Origin: JANQQZ01 sp039187315
Lineage (GTDB): Bacteria > Planctomycetota > Phycisphaerae > Phycisphaerales > UBA1924
DNA length: 64,000 bases
NCBI GenBank assembly: GCA_039187315.1
Contig: JBCCZQ010000004.1
Coordinates: 1 to 64,000 of the forward strand
Direction: 5' to 3'
Below, piece by piece: positions 1 through 9,243 of the stretch. Position numbers and translations under genes: made by a program. The notes under the pieces are model-generated. The model did no database searches and had not been told where the DNA came from. It saw only the letters and a list, made by a program, of their open reading frames with translations. Position 1 is the first letter of the stretch. Each line of letters begins with the position of its first letter.

Positions 1-1
1 G

Positions 2-634
2 TTTGTTCGGCGGGAGATGCCGGACAAACGCTCGAACGAGCTGTTCGCCAAGGCCTATGTCTTCAAGGCCGATTTCGAGCCCGACCACACCGTCGAGGTC
101 TGGGCGCACGAGGACTTCGGGAGCCCCGAGGCGGCCGAGGTGTATGTGCGGCTGTTGGCAGAAGCGATCGGCCAGCAGCCGGCGATGCTCCGCCGAGCGC
201 TCAAGCATGTGGTGCTGCATGTCGGCAGCGAGACGGCTTTCGCCGAGGAACAGGCGGGCTTCTTCGTGATCTACTCCGAGAACATGGATGCGCGGATCGG
301 CACGCACGATCTTCAGGAGACCGTGTTCCACGAGTCCGCGCACGTGGCCTGGGAGCGGGCCCACGCGACCGCCGACGGCTGGGTCGCGGCGCAGGAGGCC
401 GACCAGGGTTTCATCACGCGGTATGCCGCGCGCAAGCCGGTGAAAGAGGACGTGCCGGAGTCGGCGCTCTTCGCGTTTACGGTGCTGAACCATCCCGGCC
501 GGCTGCCTGCGGATGTTGAGGCGACAGTTCGTGCGGTGATGCCGCACCGGCTGTCGTACTTCGAGGCAATCCCCGGCTTCGTGGTTGAGCCGGCGGACGG
601 CGCTGTCCAGTCGGACCTTGAGCCAGACCCGTAG
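2..634 (+). CDS. zincin-like metallopeptidase-type protein, possibly 5'-truncated
   Basis: The frame is open to the window edge. The first ATG is at 17, but GGGAG directly abuts it, which is too close for a normal ribosome site, so the true start may lie outside. About 95 residues from that ATG there is HESAH, an HExxH zinc-binding signature, and about 45 residues later EDVPESALFAF, which resembles the downstream Glu-containing helix of gluzincins with a third acidic ligand. No signal peptide is visible from the internal ATG. It converges on the next gene. A peptidase role is inferred from the metal motif only and the substrate is unknown. The C-terminus is complete. Confidence 0.6.
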   Translation, partial: FVRREMPDKRSNELFAKAYVFKADFEPDHTVEVWAHEDFGSPEAAEVYVRLLAEAIGQQPAMLRRALKHVVLHVGSETAFAEEQAGFFVIYSENMDARIGTHDLQETVFHESAHVAWERAHATADGWVAAQEADQGFITRYAARKPVKEDVPESALFAFTVLNHPGRLPADVEATVRAVMPHRLSYFEAIPGFVVEPADGAVQSDLEPDP

Positions 635-681
635 GCATCCCCGTCCGTCGAGCGTGCACCGGCTGTCGGGCCGTGCCCGGG

Positions 682-1350
682 CTAGGCCGCGATCTGCATC
701 CGGTTGTCAGACGCCTCGCTTCTGCTGCCGAACAGGACCACGAGCGGCTCGGTGGGCTGGCTGCGTCCGCCCGGCCGCTCGGCCGTCACCCGGTACTGCA
801 GGCTTGCGAGCCCGGCGGGCACCCTGTCGTCGTTGAACCGCTTCGCCGTGCTGGTGCCGACCAGCGCCCACGGACCGGATGCCCGGCCCGGCTTGGCGGT
901 GCGCCGCTCGATGATGAAGCCCATGCGGCCGGCGGTCTCGGCGTCCCAGCGGAGCGCGATCGCGCCGTCGTTGGTCAGGGTGGCGGTAAGGTTGATGGGC
1001 GTGGGCGCGGGGCCCAGGGGGGCTCCGCCCTTGGGCGCTGGCAGCTGAGCTTGGCTGAAGACGCCCGGGTTGTCGGTCGTCTCCGCGAACGCGCGGATGG
1101 TCTTGATCAGGCTGCCGCCGAAGGCGGCCATCCGGATGACTGCCTGGGTCTGTCGCAGTGTCGCGGCCTGCGCTGCCTCGCGGGCGGCCCTGGCGTCGTT
1201 AAAGGCGTCGCGGGCCTCGGCGGTCAGCGCTGCGAGTTCATCGACCTGATCCGGTGTGAGTCCGATAGTCTCGGGCTCGGGCTCCCACACGGGCAGGTGG
1301 GTCTCGAAGAAACTGATCTTTGCGGCGTTGGTCACCGGGACGGTGCGCAT
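682..1350 (-). CDS. hypothetical protein with C-terminal fibronectin III-like domain
   Basis: The protein has 222 residues. The start at 1350 was chosen because GGAGG lies about 6 nt upstream and the first residues (MRTVPVTNAAKISFFE) look like real protein. A longer open frame upstream runs only through tandem-repeat DNA. The N-terminal half is helical, Ala/Arg/Gln-rich and possibly coiled coil. The C-terminal half (about residues 125-215) has the alternating hydrophobic pattern and the W-D...G...I-E-R core expected of a fibronectin type III fold. There is no signal peptide. Function is unknown. Confidence 0.6.
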   Translation of the reverse strand: MRTVPVTNAAKISFFETHLPVWEPEPETIGLTPDQVDELAALTAEARDAFNDARAAREAAQAATLRQTQAVIRMAAFGGSLIKTIRAFAETTDNPGVFSQAQLPAPKGGAPLGPAPTPINLTATLTNDGAIALRWDAETAGRMGFIIERRTAKPGRASGPWALVGTSTAKRFNDDRVPAGLASLQYRVTAERPGGRSQPTEPLVVLFGSRSEASDNRMQIAA

Positions 1351-1435
1351 GGGGGTCCTCCGGGTGTGTGCTGAGGGTGGGCTGCGTGTGCCATCGCCGA
1401 TCTCGCGTGCCGGCTTGAGCGGGACGCACGGGAAA

Positions 1436-1570
1436 ACGACAGAAACGCGCACTCGGAGGGCGGAAACGCGTGTCGCCGCGGCGAGAGCGCGTGTCGGAAA
1501 CGTCCCGACACGCGCCGGCGCGGCAGAAACGCGCGTCAGGGCGGCCGCGGCGCGCGTCGGAGCCGCCACG
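1436..1570. repeat. about six 21-bp tandem repeats upstream of a hypothetical gene
   Basis: Cores resembling gaaacgcgygtc recur at 21-bp spacing (for example at 1442, 1463 and 1484), with degenerate copies to about 1567. Read on the minus strand this gives a 7-residue period built on T-R-V-S-A-A-P, in frame with the gene starting at 1350 but upstream of its ribosome site. It could be an untranslated minisatellite or a translated N-terminal extension from a start near 1593. The sequence alone does not settle which. Confidence 0.6.
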
Positions 1571-1608
1571 GTGAACGAGTCAACCGATGGCATGGGCGGG
1601 CGTGCTGA

Positions 1609-2061
1609 TCAGCTGTCGTCGTTCGGGGGTTCCTGCAGGCGTTTTAGGTCGGCCTCGTACTGGGCGATGTGCGGGTGGTCGGCGGGCAGGCAGCGGCGGG
1701 CCATTTCCACGGCTTCGGTGGCGGATCGCACCGCGTCGTCCGAAGAGCCCTGCGCGGCCTGGATTTTGGCGAGCAGCTTCAGGCTCCCGGCGGTCCGGGG
1801 GTGGTCGGTATCGAAGAGCCGGCGGTACATGCGCAGCGAATCGTTGCACAGTTCGTACGCCTCGTCCGGCCGATCAAGGTCCAGCGTGACCGAAGCGAGC
1901 CGATGAATGCCTCGCGCGATATCCGGGTGATCGCCGTCGAACAGCCGCTGCCGCATCTCCAGGGCCTGCCTGTAGATCGGTTCGGCCTCTTCGGCCCTGC
2001 CGAGAGCCTCCGTGACGGCGGCGACGGTGTTGAGACCCGTCGCGATATCCGGGTGATCGCC
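1609..2061 (-). pseudogene. C-terminal TPR segment of the SIR2-TPR gene, cut off by an in-frame stop
   Basis: This stretch continues in the same reading frame after the TAA codon at 2062-2064 and encodes further 42-residue TPR units of the same type (GDHPDIA...LGRAEEAEPIYRQAL), ending at a stop at 1609. The next internal ATG in frame is at 1956, so an independent product would be only 115 residues and would start inside a TPR. The simplest reading is that this is the original C-terminus of the upstream gene, lost through a nonsense codon. A sequencing error or reinitiation is possible. Confidence 0.65.
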
Positions 2062-2530
2062 TTAGAAGAGCCGCTTGTACATCTCCAGGGCCTGCCGGTA
2101 GATCGGCTCGGCCTGTTCGGCCCTGCCGAGAGCGTTCGTGACGTAGGCGACGTTGTTGAGACCCCTCGCGATATCCGGGTGATCGCCGTCGAACAGCCGC
2201 TGCCGCATCTCCAGGGCCTGCCTGTATATCGGCTCGGCCTCTTCGGCCCTGCCGAGGTTCTGCATGACGTAGGCGACGTTGTTGAGACCCCTCGCGATAT
2301 CCGGGTGATCGCCGTCGAACAGCCGCTTGTACATCTCCAGGGATTGCACGGAGATCGGCTCGGCCTCTTTGGCCCTGCCGAGATCCTGCATGACGTAGGC
2401 AAGGCTGTTTAGGCCCTTCGCGACGTCGGGGTGATCGCCGTCATGGATGCGTTTCATTGCCTCAACAACGGCGGTGAGGCTCTCGGGCGTCCGGCCGGGC
2501 CGCTGTAGCAAGTCCATCAGTTCGCTGGCC
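1792..2530. repeat. 126-bp tandem repeats encoding kinesin-light-chain-like TPRs
   Basis: The anchor gatatccgggtgatcgcc recurs exactly every 126 bp at 1918, 2044, 2170 and 2296, with degenerate versions at 1792 and 2422. Each unit encodes one 42-residue TPR. The inner units are nearly identical at DNA level, so unequal recombination could add or remove whole units without changing frame. The unit beginning near 2044 carries the TAA that interrupts the gene. Confidence 0.85.
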
Positions 2531-3855
2531 ACGCTGTCTTTCAGCCCCGCGTCCAGCTTGCCCAGACCATCGGCGTCCCCGAGTCTTTTGATGAGTCCCG
2601 GGATTTCCTGCGGCTGCGACCTGCGGAGCGCGGAACGCAGCTCGTCGATGATCTCCTCTGCTGGATCGGCCTTGGCCTGCGCATCGGATTCTTCCGCGAG
2701 CGCGATGGCACGCTTCACGGCCGCGATGGTGCTCTGCCAGCTGAACTCGTCGGTCTCGGCGGCGGGTGCATCATCGCCGGTTGTCTCGCGATCGTCGGGG
2801 AAGTCGGCGGTGAGCTGTTCAAGAAACAGGCTGAGCGGATCGGCGGTGATCTTCGGCTCGTTGAGGTTCAGCCGCTCGATGATGGCCTCGAAGACGGCCG
2901 CGGCGTCGAGCGTGGCCGGCTTGCCGGAGGCCGCGGGCGTGGGCTGTCCACCGGTCGATCCGGTCGGCGGGGCTGGAGCATCGGCTTCTGCGCCGGTGCC
3001 GGTGTCGCCATGGCTACTGGGTCCTGCGTCGGGCATGACGAGCCTGGCCCGCGGGTGGTCTTTGAGCCACTCGGGCAAAGCGTCGGCGTCCTCGCGTTTG
3101 TAGCAGCACCAGTACAGGTTCGTGCGCCAGTCGTTGACGAAGCACCGGTCCTTGAGGGCGGACATGATGACATCGTTCTCCCAGCCTGCGTAGCCGACCA
3201 CGATCGGCGACATGCTGGCGAGCAGCCCCTGCATGAGCTGGAGCATGCCGGTCGGGTATCCGAGCGGGTTGGTTGCACCGGCGACGTGTTCGATCTCGCT
3301 GGACAGGTTGCATATGTCGTAGTTCCAGTGGCTGCCGTGTACGTGCACGATCTGCACGGCATCGTCGCGATCCTGGATGATCCGCTGGGTGGTCGCGCCG
3401 TGGTCGCAGACGATGTGCTCGACCCCGAACCGTGTCAGGCCTCGGCTAATAAGGTTGTCAAAGTTGGGTGTGACAACGAAATCGGTCACGCGGTGGGAGT
3501 CGAGCAGCTGCACCAGCCGCAGCGTGGCGTGCGAGATGCGGGCCTCGTCGATCAGCGTCTGGAAGTATTGCCGCCTGGAATCTGGCTGCGAGTACGCGGC
3601 GTTCATCCAGTGCTCGTACTCGTTGATCGGGTCTGGGCTCGTATATGTTCGATCACGCCCGTCAGCGATGGCTTTCTGCTTGCAGTGCTCGGTGATCTCA
3701 CGCGAAAGAGGGATAGAGGGATACGAGACGCCTGCCCCGGCGATGACGAAAAACTGCTGCTTGCCTCGCTGGACTTGCTTCTGGTCATCGTCGAACCATG
3801 ACCGACTGGTTTGAACGATGTCGGTCGCGGCGTCTTTCAGGCTGATCTCTTGCAT
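2062..3855 (-). CDS. SIR2-like domain protein with TPR repeats, candidate defence effector
   Basis: The 597-residue product has an N-terminal SIR2-type NAD-binding domain (about residues 30-270) with GAGVS near residue 40, VTPNFDNL near 130, HVHGS (the catalytic His region) near 170 and VVGYAGWENDVI near 220. All the key motifs are present. A Pro/Thr/Gly-rich acidic linker follows, then a helical region and about three KLC-like TPRs, ending abruptly at YKRLF. Related SIR2 proteins in bacterial immunity degrade NAD when a sensor domain detects phage, and TPRs often serve as the sensor. That role is inferred here. No clear Shine-Dalgarno precedes the ATG, and the upstream DNA is notably AT-rich. 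The gene stands alone on its strand, and a TAA removes at least three downstream TPRs. Confidence 0.8.
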   Translation of the reverse strand: MQEISLKDAATDIVQTSRSWFDDDQKQVQRGKQQFFVIAGAGVSYPSIPLSREITEHCKQKAIADGRDRTYTSPDPINEYEHWMNAAYSQPDSRRQYFQTLIDEARISHATLRLVQLLDSHRVTDFVVTPNFDNLISRGLTRFGVEHIVCDHGATTQRIIQDRDDAVQIVHVHGSHWNYDICNLSSEIEHVAGATNPLGYPTGMLQLMQGLLASMSPIVVGYAGWENDVIMSALKDRCFVNDWRTNLYWCCYKREDADALPEWLKDHPRARLVMPDAGPSSHGDTGTGAEADAPAPPTGSTGGQPTPAASGKPATLDAAAVFEAIIERLNLNEPKITADPLSLFLEQLTADFPDDRETTGDDAPAAETDEFSWQSTIAAVKRAIALAEESDAQAKADPAEEIIDELRSALRRSQPQEIPGLIKRLGDADGLGKLDAGLKDSVASELMDLLQRPGRTPESLTAVVEAMKRIHDGDHPDVAKGLNSLAYVMQDLGRAKEAEPISVQSLEMYKRLFDGDHPDIARGLNNVAYVMQNLGRAEEAEPIYRQALEMRQRLFDGDHPDIARGLNNVAYVTNALGRAEQAEPIYRQALEMYKRLF

Positions 3856-4222
3856 AGACGATTGTATACGACATAATGTATGAGGTTGGATACTGGTCGT
3901 AACTGCAATCTGTCTATGGGATGTGCCGGTTTGTGCGTTGGCCGGTTTTAATGCACGGGTCCTGCAACAATGCCAGCCGTCCGAGATGCTGGTGGTTGAT
4001 CAGCGTTCATGCGTACTTATCGGCGAGGGGCCGGTGGAGCGTGTGCAGCGGGATCATGAGTCACTGGCGGTGTTGATGTCACTTATCGAGTCGAACACGC
4101 GTGCGTTGGCGGCGTTGGAGGCTGGTCAGTCGCGGCTTGTGGCGGCGATCGAGCGGATGCAAGCGGTGGAAGATGTCGGGCGGGGTCCTGCGGGGGCGCG
4201 CGGGTCGGGTTAGGATGGCCCT
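3856..4222. other. 367-bp divergent intergenic region
   Basis: The left end holds the AT-rich promoter of the SIR2-TPR gene. The rest contains a plus-strand open frame reading through 4032-4213 from a possible GTG, which would encode about 60 residues with a helical segment (ESNTRALAALEAGQSRLVAA). It lacks a convincing ribosome site and its upstream part does not look coding, so it is not called as a gene. Confidence 0.4.
3858..3915 (-). promoter_or_regulatory. AT-rich promoter region of the SIR2-TPR gene
   Basis: This is a sharply AT-rich stretch in otherwise about 67% GC DNA. On the minus strand TTACGA, 16 nt, then TACATT can be read as a -35/-10 pair, with a second TATACAAT nearer the start codon. 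No Shine-Dalgarno is seen between it and the ATG, so the message may be nearly leaderless. Confidence 0.35.
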
Positions 4223-4747
4223 ATGCGTGCGGGCTTGGCATGTATCGGCAGGATCGGCTGCGCAGCGATCGTTGCGGCGGTGTCGGTTTGTGGCTGCTCG
4301 GGTGCGCCGCGGGGTGGCGATCGGCCGGCGTCGTTCGAGTCGCTGTCGTGGCTCGCGTTCGCCCCGGTCTCGCTGCGGATCAGCCCGCTGACCCGGCTTG
4401 AGACGGGTCCGTCGGGTGCCCCTGCGCTGATGGTGTATTTTGAGCTGTTCGACTCGTGGGACCACACGACCAAAGCGCTCGGGCACCTTCGTGTTGAGCT
4501 GTTCCGCCGGGACGGGAACGTGCTGCGGCGCGAAGAGATCTGGTTCAACGACCTGACGGACCCGCGGTTGAACTCGCAGTACTTCGATGTGACGGGGCTG
4601 TACCGCCTGCCGCTGGAAGCCCCGGAGTGGCTGCTTCCGGGGGCGCCCGATGCGCCCGAGGGGTACAGGGTTCGGGTGTTCTTCGCGGTGGTCAGCCCTG
4701 AAGGCGAGCTGGTTTCGCTGTCGGACCTGTACGACCGGGCGATGTGA
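4223..4747 (+). CDS. putative lipoprotein of unknown function
   Basis: The 174-residue protein has a basic N-terminus, a hydrophobic segment and a lipobox-like VCGC about 25 residues in, suggesting lipidation and membrane anchoring outside the cytoplasm. The mature part begins with a Ser/Gly/Pro linker and continues as a mixed alpha/beta domain with LMVYFELFDSWDHTTKAL and LRVELFRRDGNVLRRE. AGGA lies about 8 nt before the ATG. The gene converges on cysS with an 18-bp gap. I do not recognise the family. Confidence 0.65.
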   Translation: MRAGLACIGRIGCAAIVAAVSVCGCSGAPRGGDRPASFESLSWLAFAPVSLRISPLTRLETGPSGAPALMVYFELFDSWDHTTKALGHLRVELFRRDGNVLRREEIWFNDLTDPRLNSQYFDVTGLYRLPLEAPEWLLPGAPDAPEGYRVRVFFAVVSPEGELVSLSDLYDRAM

Positions 4748-4765
4748 AGGCGGCTCGGGTGGGTA

Positions 4766-6340
<1,575 letters not shown>

Positions 6341-6376
6341 GCGGGAGGGTAGTGTGACGCGCCTGGCCCGTCCGGG

Positions 6377-7735
6377 TCAGTCTGCGGCGGCGGTCTCATC
6401 GACCGCGGCGGGCGGTGCGGTGTCGCGCCGCTCGATGCGGACACGCAGGACGCGTGTGGGGGCGGCCTCGAGGATGGTGAGGACGGCGGTGTCGAGGTCG
6501 ATGGTTTCGCCGGCGTCGGGGATGCGTCCGAGGCTGGTCACGACATAGCCGCCGAGGGTGTCGTAGTCGTCGGATTCGGGTATCTCGATGTCGAGGCGTT
6601 CGAGGTCGCCGTTGAGGTCGTCGACGTGGACGCCTGCGTCTGCGGTGGCGCTGCCGTGGACGAGGTCGAGCTCGGTCTTGGGCTCGCCTTCTTCTTCGAT
6701 CTCGTACTCGTCGAATATATCGCCGAAGACTTCTTCGATGATGTCCTCGATGGTAACGAGGCCGGATGTGCCTCCGTACTCGTCGGCGACCATGGTCAGG
6801 TGGACTTTCTCTGCGACCAGCTCGGCGAGCAGCTCGCGGACGGTCTTCTGCTCGGGGACGAACAGCGCGGGTCGGACGAGGGATTCGAGGTGGAAGCCGT
6901 CGCCGTCGTGGTGCTCTGGTCCACTGAGCCAGTGGAGCAGGTCCTTGGCGTAGAGGATGCCGACGATATCGTCGAGGCTCTCGTTGTAGACGGGTATGCG
7001 GCTGTGTCCGATCTCGATGACGCGCTGTTGGACGGCTGCGAGGTCGTCGGTGAGCTCGATGGCCTCGATCTCGGTGCGCGGGGTCATGATGCGCTCAACG
7101 GTGGTTGTCCTGAAGCCGACGACGCCCTCGATCATCTCGCGTTCGGCCTCGTCGAGCTGGCCCTCGGCCTCGGACTCTTCGACGACCGAGAGGATCTCGG
7201 CTTGGGCGTCGTGGCCGTTGCGCAGCTCGGCGCCGGCAAGCCGCCGGACGGTCTCGTCGATGCCGTCGACGAGCTTCTGGACTGGCATGGTGAGGGTGTG
7301 CATGAGGCGGATCGGCCCCGCGAAGGCGAGGACGATGCGTTCGCCTGCGTGGGTGGCGATGCTCAGCGGGATCGTGACGGCGAAGAGCCAAGCCAGAACG
7401 GAACCGATCAGGCCGCCGATCATCGTGCGGACGGTCCACTCCGCCGTGGTAAAGGCATCCCTGTCCTGGTCGAACGCGATGGCGTACTGGGCTGTGGCGA
7501 TCAAGAAGACGGCGATACACAGGACCTGCGGCAACGCGACCGATGCGGCGTGCCCGGTTCGGTCGTCGAGGATCGTGTCGAGCCGCTCGCGGCTGGCTTG
7601 CGCCGTGGCCTTCTCGGCGAGGTCATCCAGCCGGGAACGGCTCAGCGAGCGGAGCGATTGATGCACCGTCGAGCAGATCGATGCGATCAGCAGGCTGAGC
7701 AGCATGATGAGCAGGTAGAGCAGGTGCGCGTTCAT
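6377..7735 (-). CDS. CNNM/CorC-type transporter-associated protein (HlyC/CorC family)
   Basis: The 452-residue protein has an N-terminal membrane domain (about residues 1-150, with hydrophobic segments near 5-25, 70-90 and 105-130), then a linker containing MIEGVVGFRTTTVERIMTPR, the conserved start of the CBS-pair region. Two CBS motifs and ADEYGGTSGLVTIEDIIEE follow, and a C-terminal CorC_HlyC transporter-associated domain runs from about residue 350 to 440. Family members are linked to Mg2+ or Co2+ efflux. Its ATG overlaps the ybeY stop as ATGA, so the two are translationally coupled, a pairing also common outside planctomycetes. Confidence 0.93.
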   Translation of the reverse strand: MNAHLLYLLIMLLSLLIASICSTVHQSLRSLSRSRLDDLAEKATAQASRERLDTILDDRTGHAASVALPQVLCIAVFLIATAQYAIAFDQDRDAFTTAEWTVRTMIGGLIGSVLAWLFAVTIPLSIATHAGERIVLAFAGPIRLMHTLTMPVQKLVDGIDETVRRLAGAELRNGHDAQAEILSVVEESEAEGQLDEAEREMIEGVVGFRTTTVERIMTPRTEIEAIELTDDLAAVQQRVIEIGHSRIPVYNESLDDIVGILYAKDLLHWLSGPEHHDGDGFHLESLVRPALFVPEQKTVRELLAELVAEKVHLTMVADEYGGTSGLVTIEDIIEEVFGDIFDEYEIEEEGEPKTELDLVHGSATADAGVHVDDLNGDLERLDIEIPESDDYDTLGGYVVTSLGRIPDAGETIDLDTAVLTILEAAPTRVLRVRIERRDTAPPAAVDETAAAD

Positions 7736-8223
7736 GCTCCGCCCTCTGGTACGGCGTAGATGGGTCCGATGCCCAGCTCTGTCAGCAGGTCGTCTTCACG
7801 CGTGTGCATGCGCTTGGCGTTGTCATCGGTGTCGTCGTTCTCGCCGAGGCAGTGGAGGATGCCGTGGACGGCGTAGAGCAGCAGCTCGTGCTCGACGGGG
7901 TGGCATCGGGCGTTGGCTTGCCGCCGGGCTTCGTCGATGCAGACGGTGATGTCGGCGTCGAGCTCGTCGCCCTCGCTGAGATCGAAGGTCAGCACATCGG
8001 TTGTGGTGTCGAGGCCCTTGTGCTCGCGGTGGAGCCTGGTTACTTCGGCATCATCGACTACGCAGACCCGCGCTTCGCCGCGGATGCCCTGCTCGGCGAG
8101 AGCGGCCGCAAGTGCACCGAGCAGCGTTCGAAACTCGGGTGTGGTGTCGCCGAGCGGCTCGAGAACGAGCGTCTCGGCGGAGGGAGGGTGGTCAGGCCCG
8201 TCGTCTGAGTTGATGTCGTCCAT
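7732..8223 (-). CDS. ybeY: endoribonuclease YbeY
   Basis: Metal-dependent RNase family involved in 16S rRNA 3' maturation and ribosome quality control. The hallmark region reads HGILHCLGEND, so two zinc His residues are present, but the usual third His is Asp (H-G-x-L-H-x-x-G-x-x-D). Earlier, TDVLTFDL matches the conserved TDVLSFP strand. The ATG at 8223 was chosen because it gives 163 residues, the family's normal size. An in-frame GTG at 8355 would add 44 low-complexity residues. The stop overlaps the start of the CorC-like gene by ATGA. Confidence 0.9.
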   Translation of the reverse strand: MDDINSDDGPDHPPSAETLVLEPLGDTTPEFRTLLGALAAALAEQGIRGEARVCVVDDAEVTRLHREHKGLDTTTDVLTFDLSEGDELDADITVCIDEARRQANARCHPVEHELLLYAVHGILHCLGENDDTDDNAKRMHTREDDLLTELGIGPIYAVPEGGA

Positions 8224-8370
8224 CGAGGCGTGGGTCCGGGCGGTCGGGCGTAGTGCCGGCCGCGCAGGCGATGTGGGGCTCTGCCCTCCGAGCTGAACGA
8301 TACGCGATATCGGCGTTTCCGGAGCCGGTCTTGGGCGGGAGTTTTGGGCTTTCACGGGGCCGAAGGGCCT

Positions 8371-9168
8371 TTAGGGCGGGTTCTCGGCGGGTGTGAAGAC
8401 AAACTTCTTGCCGACCTTGCGCTTTATGAGGTAGCCGAGTTGTTCGAGGTGAAGCAGGTCGGAGCGGGCGGTGGCATTCGCGACGCCGTAGGTCGTCTGG
8501 TAGGCCTCGATCGACCAATCGCCTCGGCGTCTGAATCTTCAGCACTCATCTGGCCGTTCGAGAGTGCCCTCGGTGAGCATGCGTTGAAGCTCGAGAAGCA
8601 TGCTTGGGGTGAGGTCTGCGTCCTTGTGCCCGCGGATCCAGTTGATCGCACGATAGTTGTTGAGGATCATCCGCTCGTGCGTATCGCGCGGCGTCCTGTT
8701 TCGCCTGAGCATCTCCTTGGCGATGCGATGAACGGTTGAAGCCCCCTCGATCCTGCTCGACGCGATGGCCTCTTCCATCAGCGAACTGATGACATATCGA
8801 TCACTGAGGTCCTTGGTGTCCGGCGATGTGCTGTCACCGCCGAGAATCCCCCCGAGCTGCTGGTCGACCAGGTGCAATTCTCGAGTCACATCATCTGTTG
8901 AGACGTACCAGAGCGGTTGTCCAGTCACACTCACGAACCGCAGCGATTTCGCGTCTGCCGAACGACCAAGCTTGACCGCGGCCCAAGCGAGCTCTGGCTC
9001 GAAACCCGCGTCGCGCGCGATAAACCGAAACTTGTCCCAGTGTCTGTATTTCTGGCGAGCATCGGCGAGGACGCTTGCCTATTCAGGGACGCGCACGAGT
9101 TGGAGGACATCGATCGCTCGATCGGGAAAGAGGGCGTGATGATCTGGTGGTGTGGCGATTCGTTCCAT
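8371..9168 (-). pseudogene. inactivated Fic/DOC family gene lacking its catalytic core
   Basis: One reading frame contains all the remains of a Fic protein. An ATG at 9168 is followed by a TAG at codon 30 (9079-9081). Homologous sequence then continues (YRHWDKFRFIARDAGFEPE) through the class II inhibitory motif SSRIEGA and LLELQRMLTEGTLERPDEC, followed by TGA (8539-8541), where Gly of GRFRR is expected. Directly after come RFRR and the C-terminal winged-helix part (YQTTYGVANATARSDLLHL), ending with TAA at 8371. The whole Fic core with its HPFxxGNGR motif is absent. Two nonsense codons plus the deletion make this a decayed gene. Confidence 0.85.
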
Positions 9169-9243
9169 GCTTGCTCTCAATTTGATAGCAGTTGAGAGCA
9201 GGTGTAGTACCAAGGAAAATACAAATGTCAAAATACTGAGGCA

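Noticed and set aside
1792..2530. CRISPR array suggested by evenly spaced repeats
   Set aside because: The whole 126-bp unit repeats and is coding (TPR), with no unique spacers and no cas genes.
4032..4213. Small helical open frame from a GTG
   Set aside because: It has no convincing ribosome site, the sequence upstream is unlike coding DNA, and there is no recognisable family.
8371..9168. Programmed stop-codon readthrough in the Fic gene
   Set aside because: Readthrough could not restore the missing catalytic core, and two different stop codons are involved, so decay is simpler.
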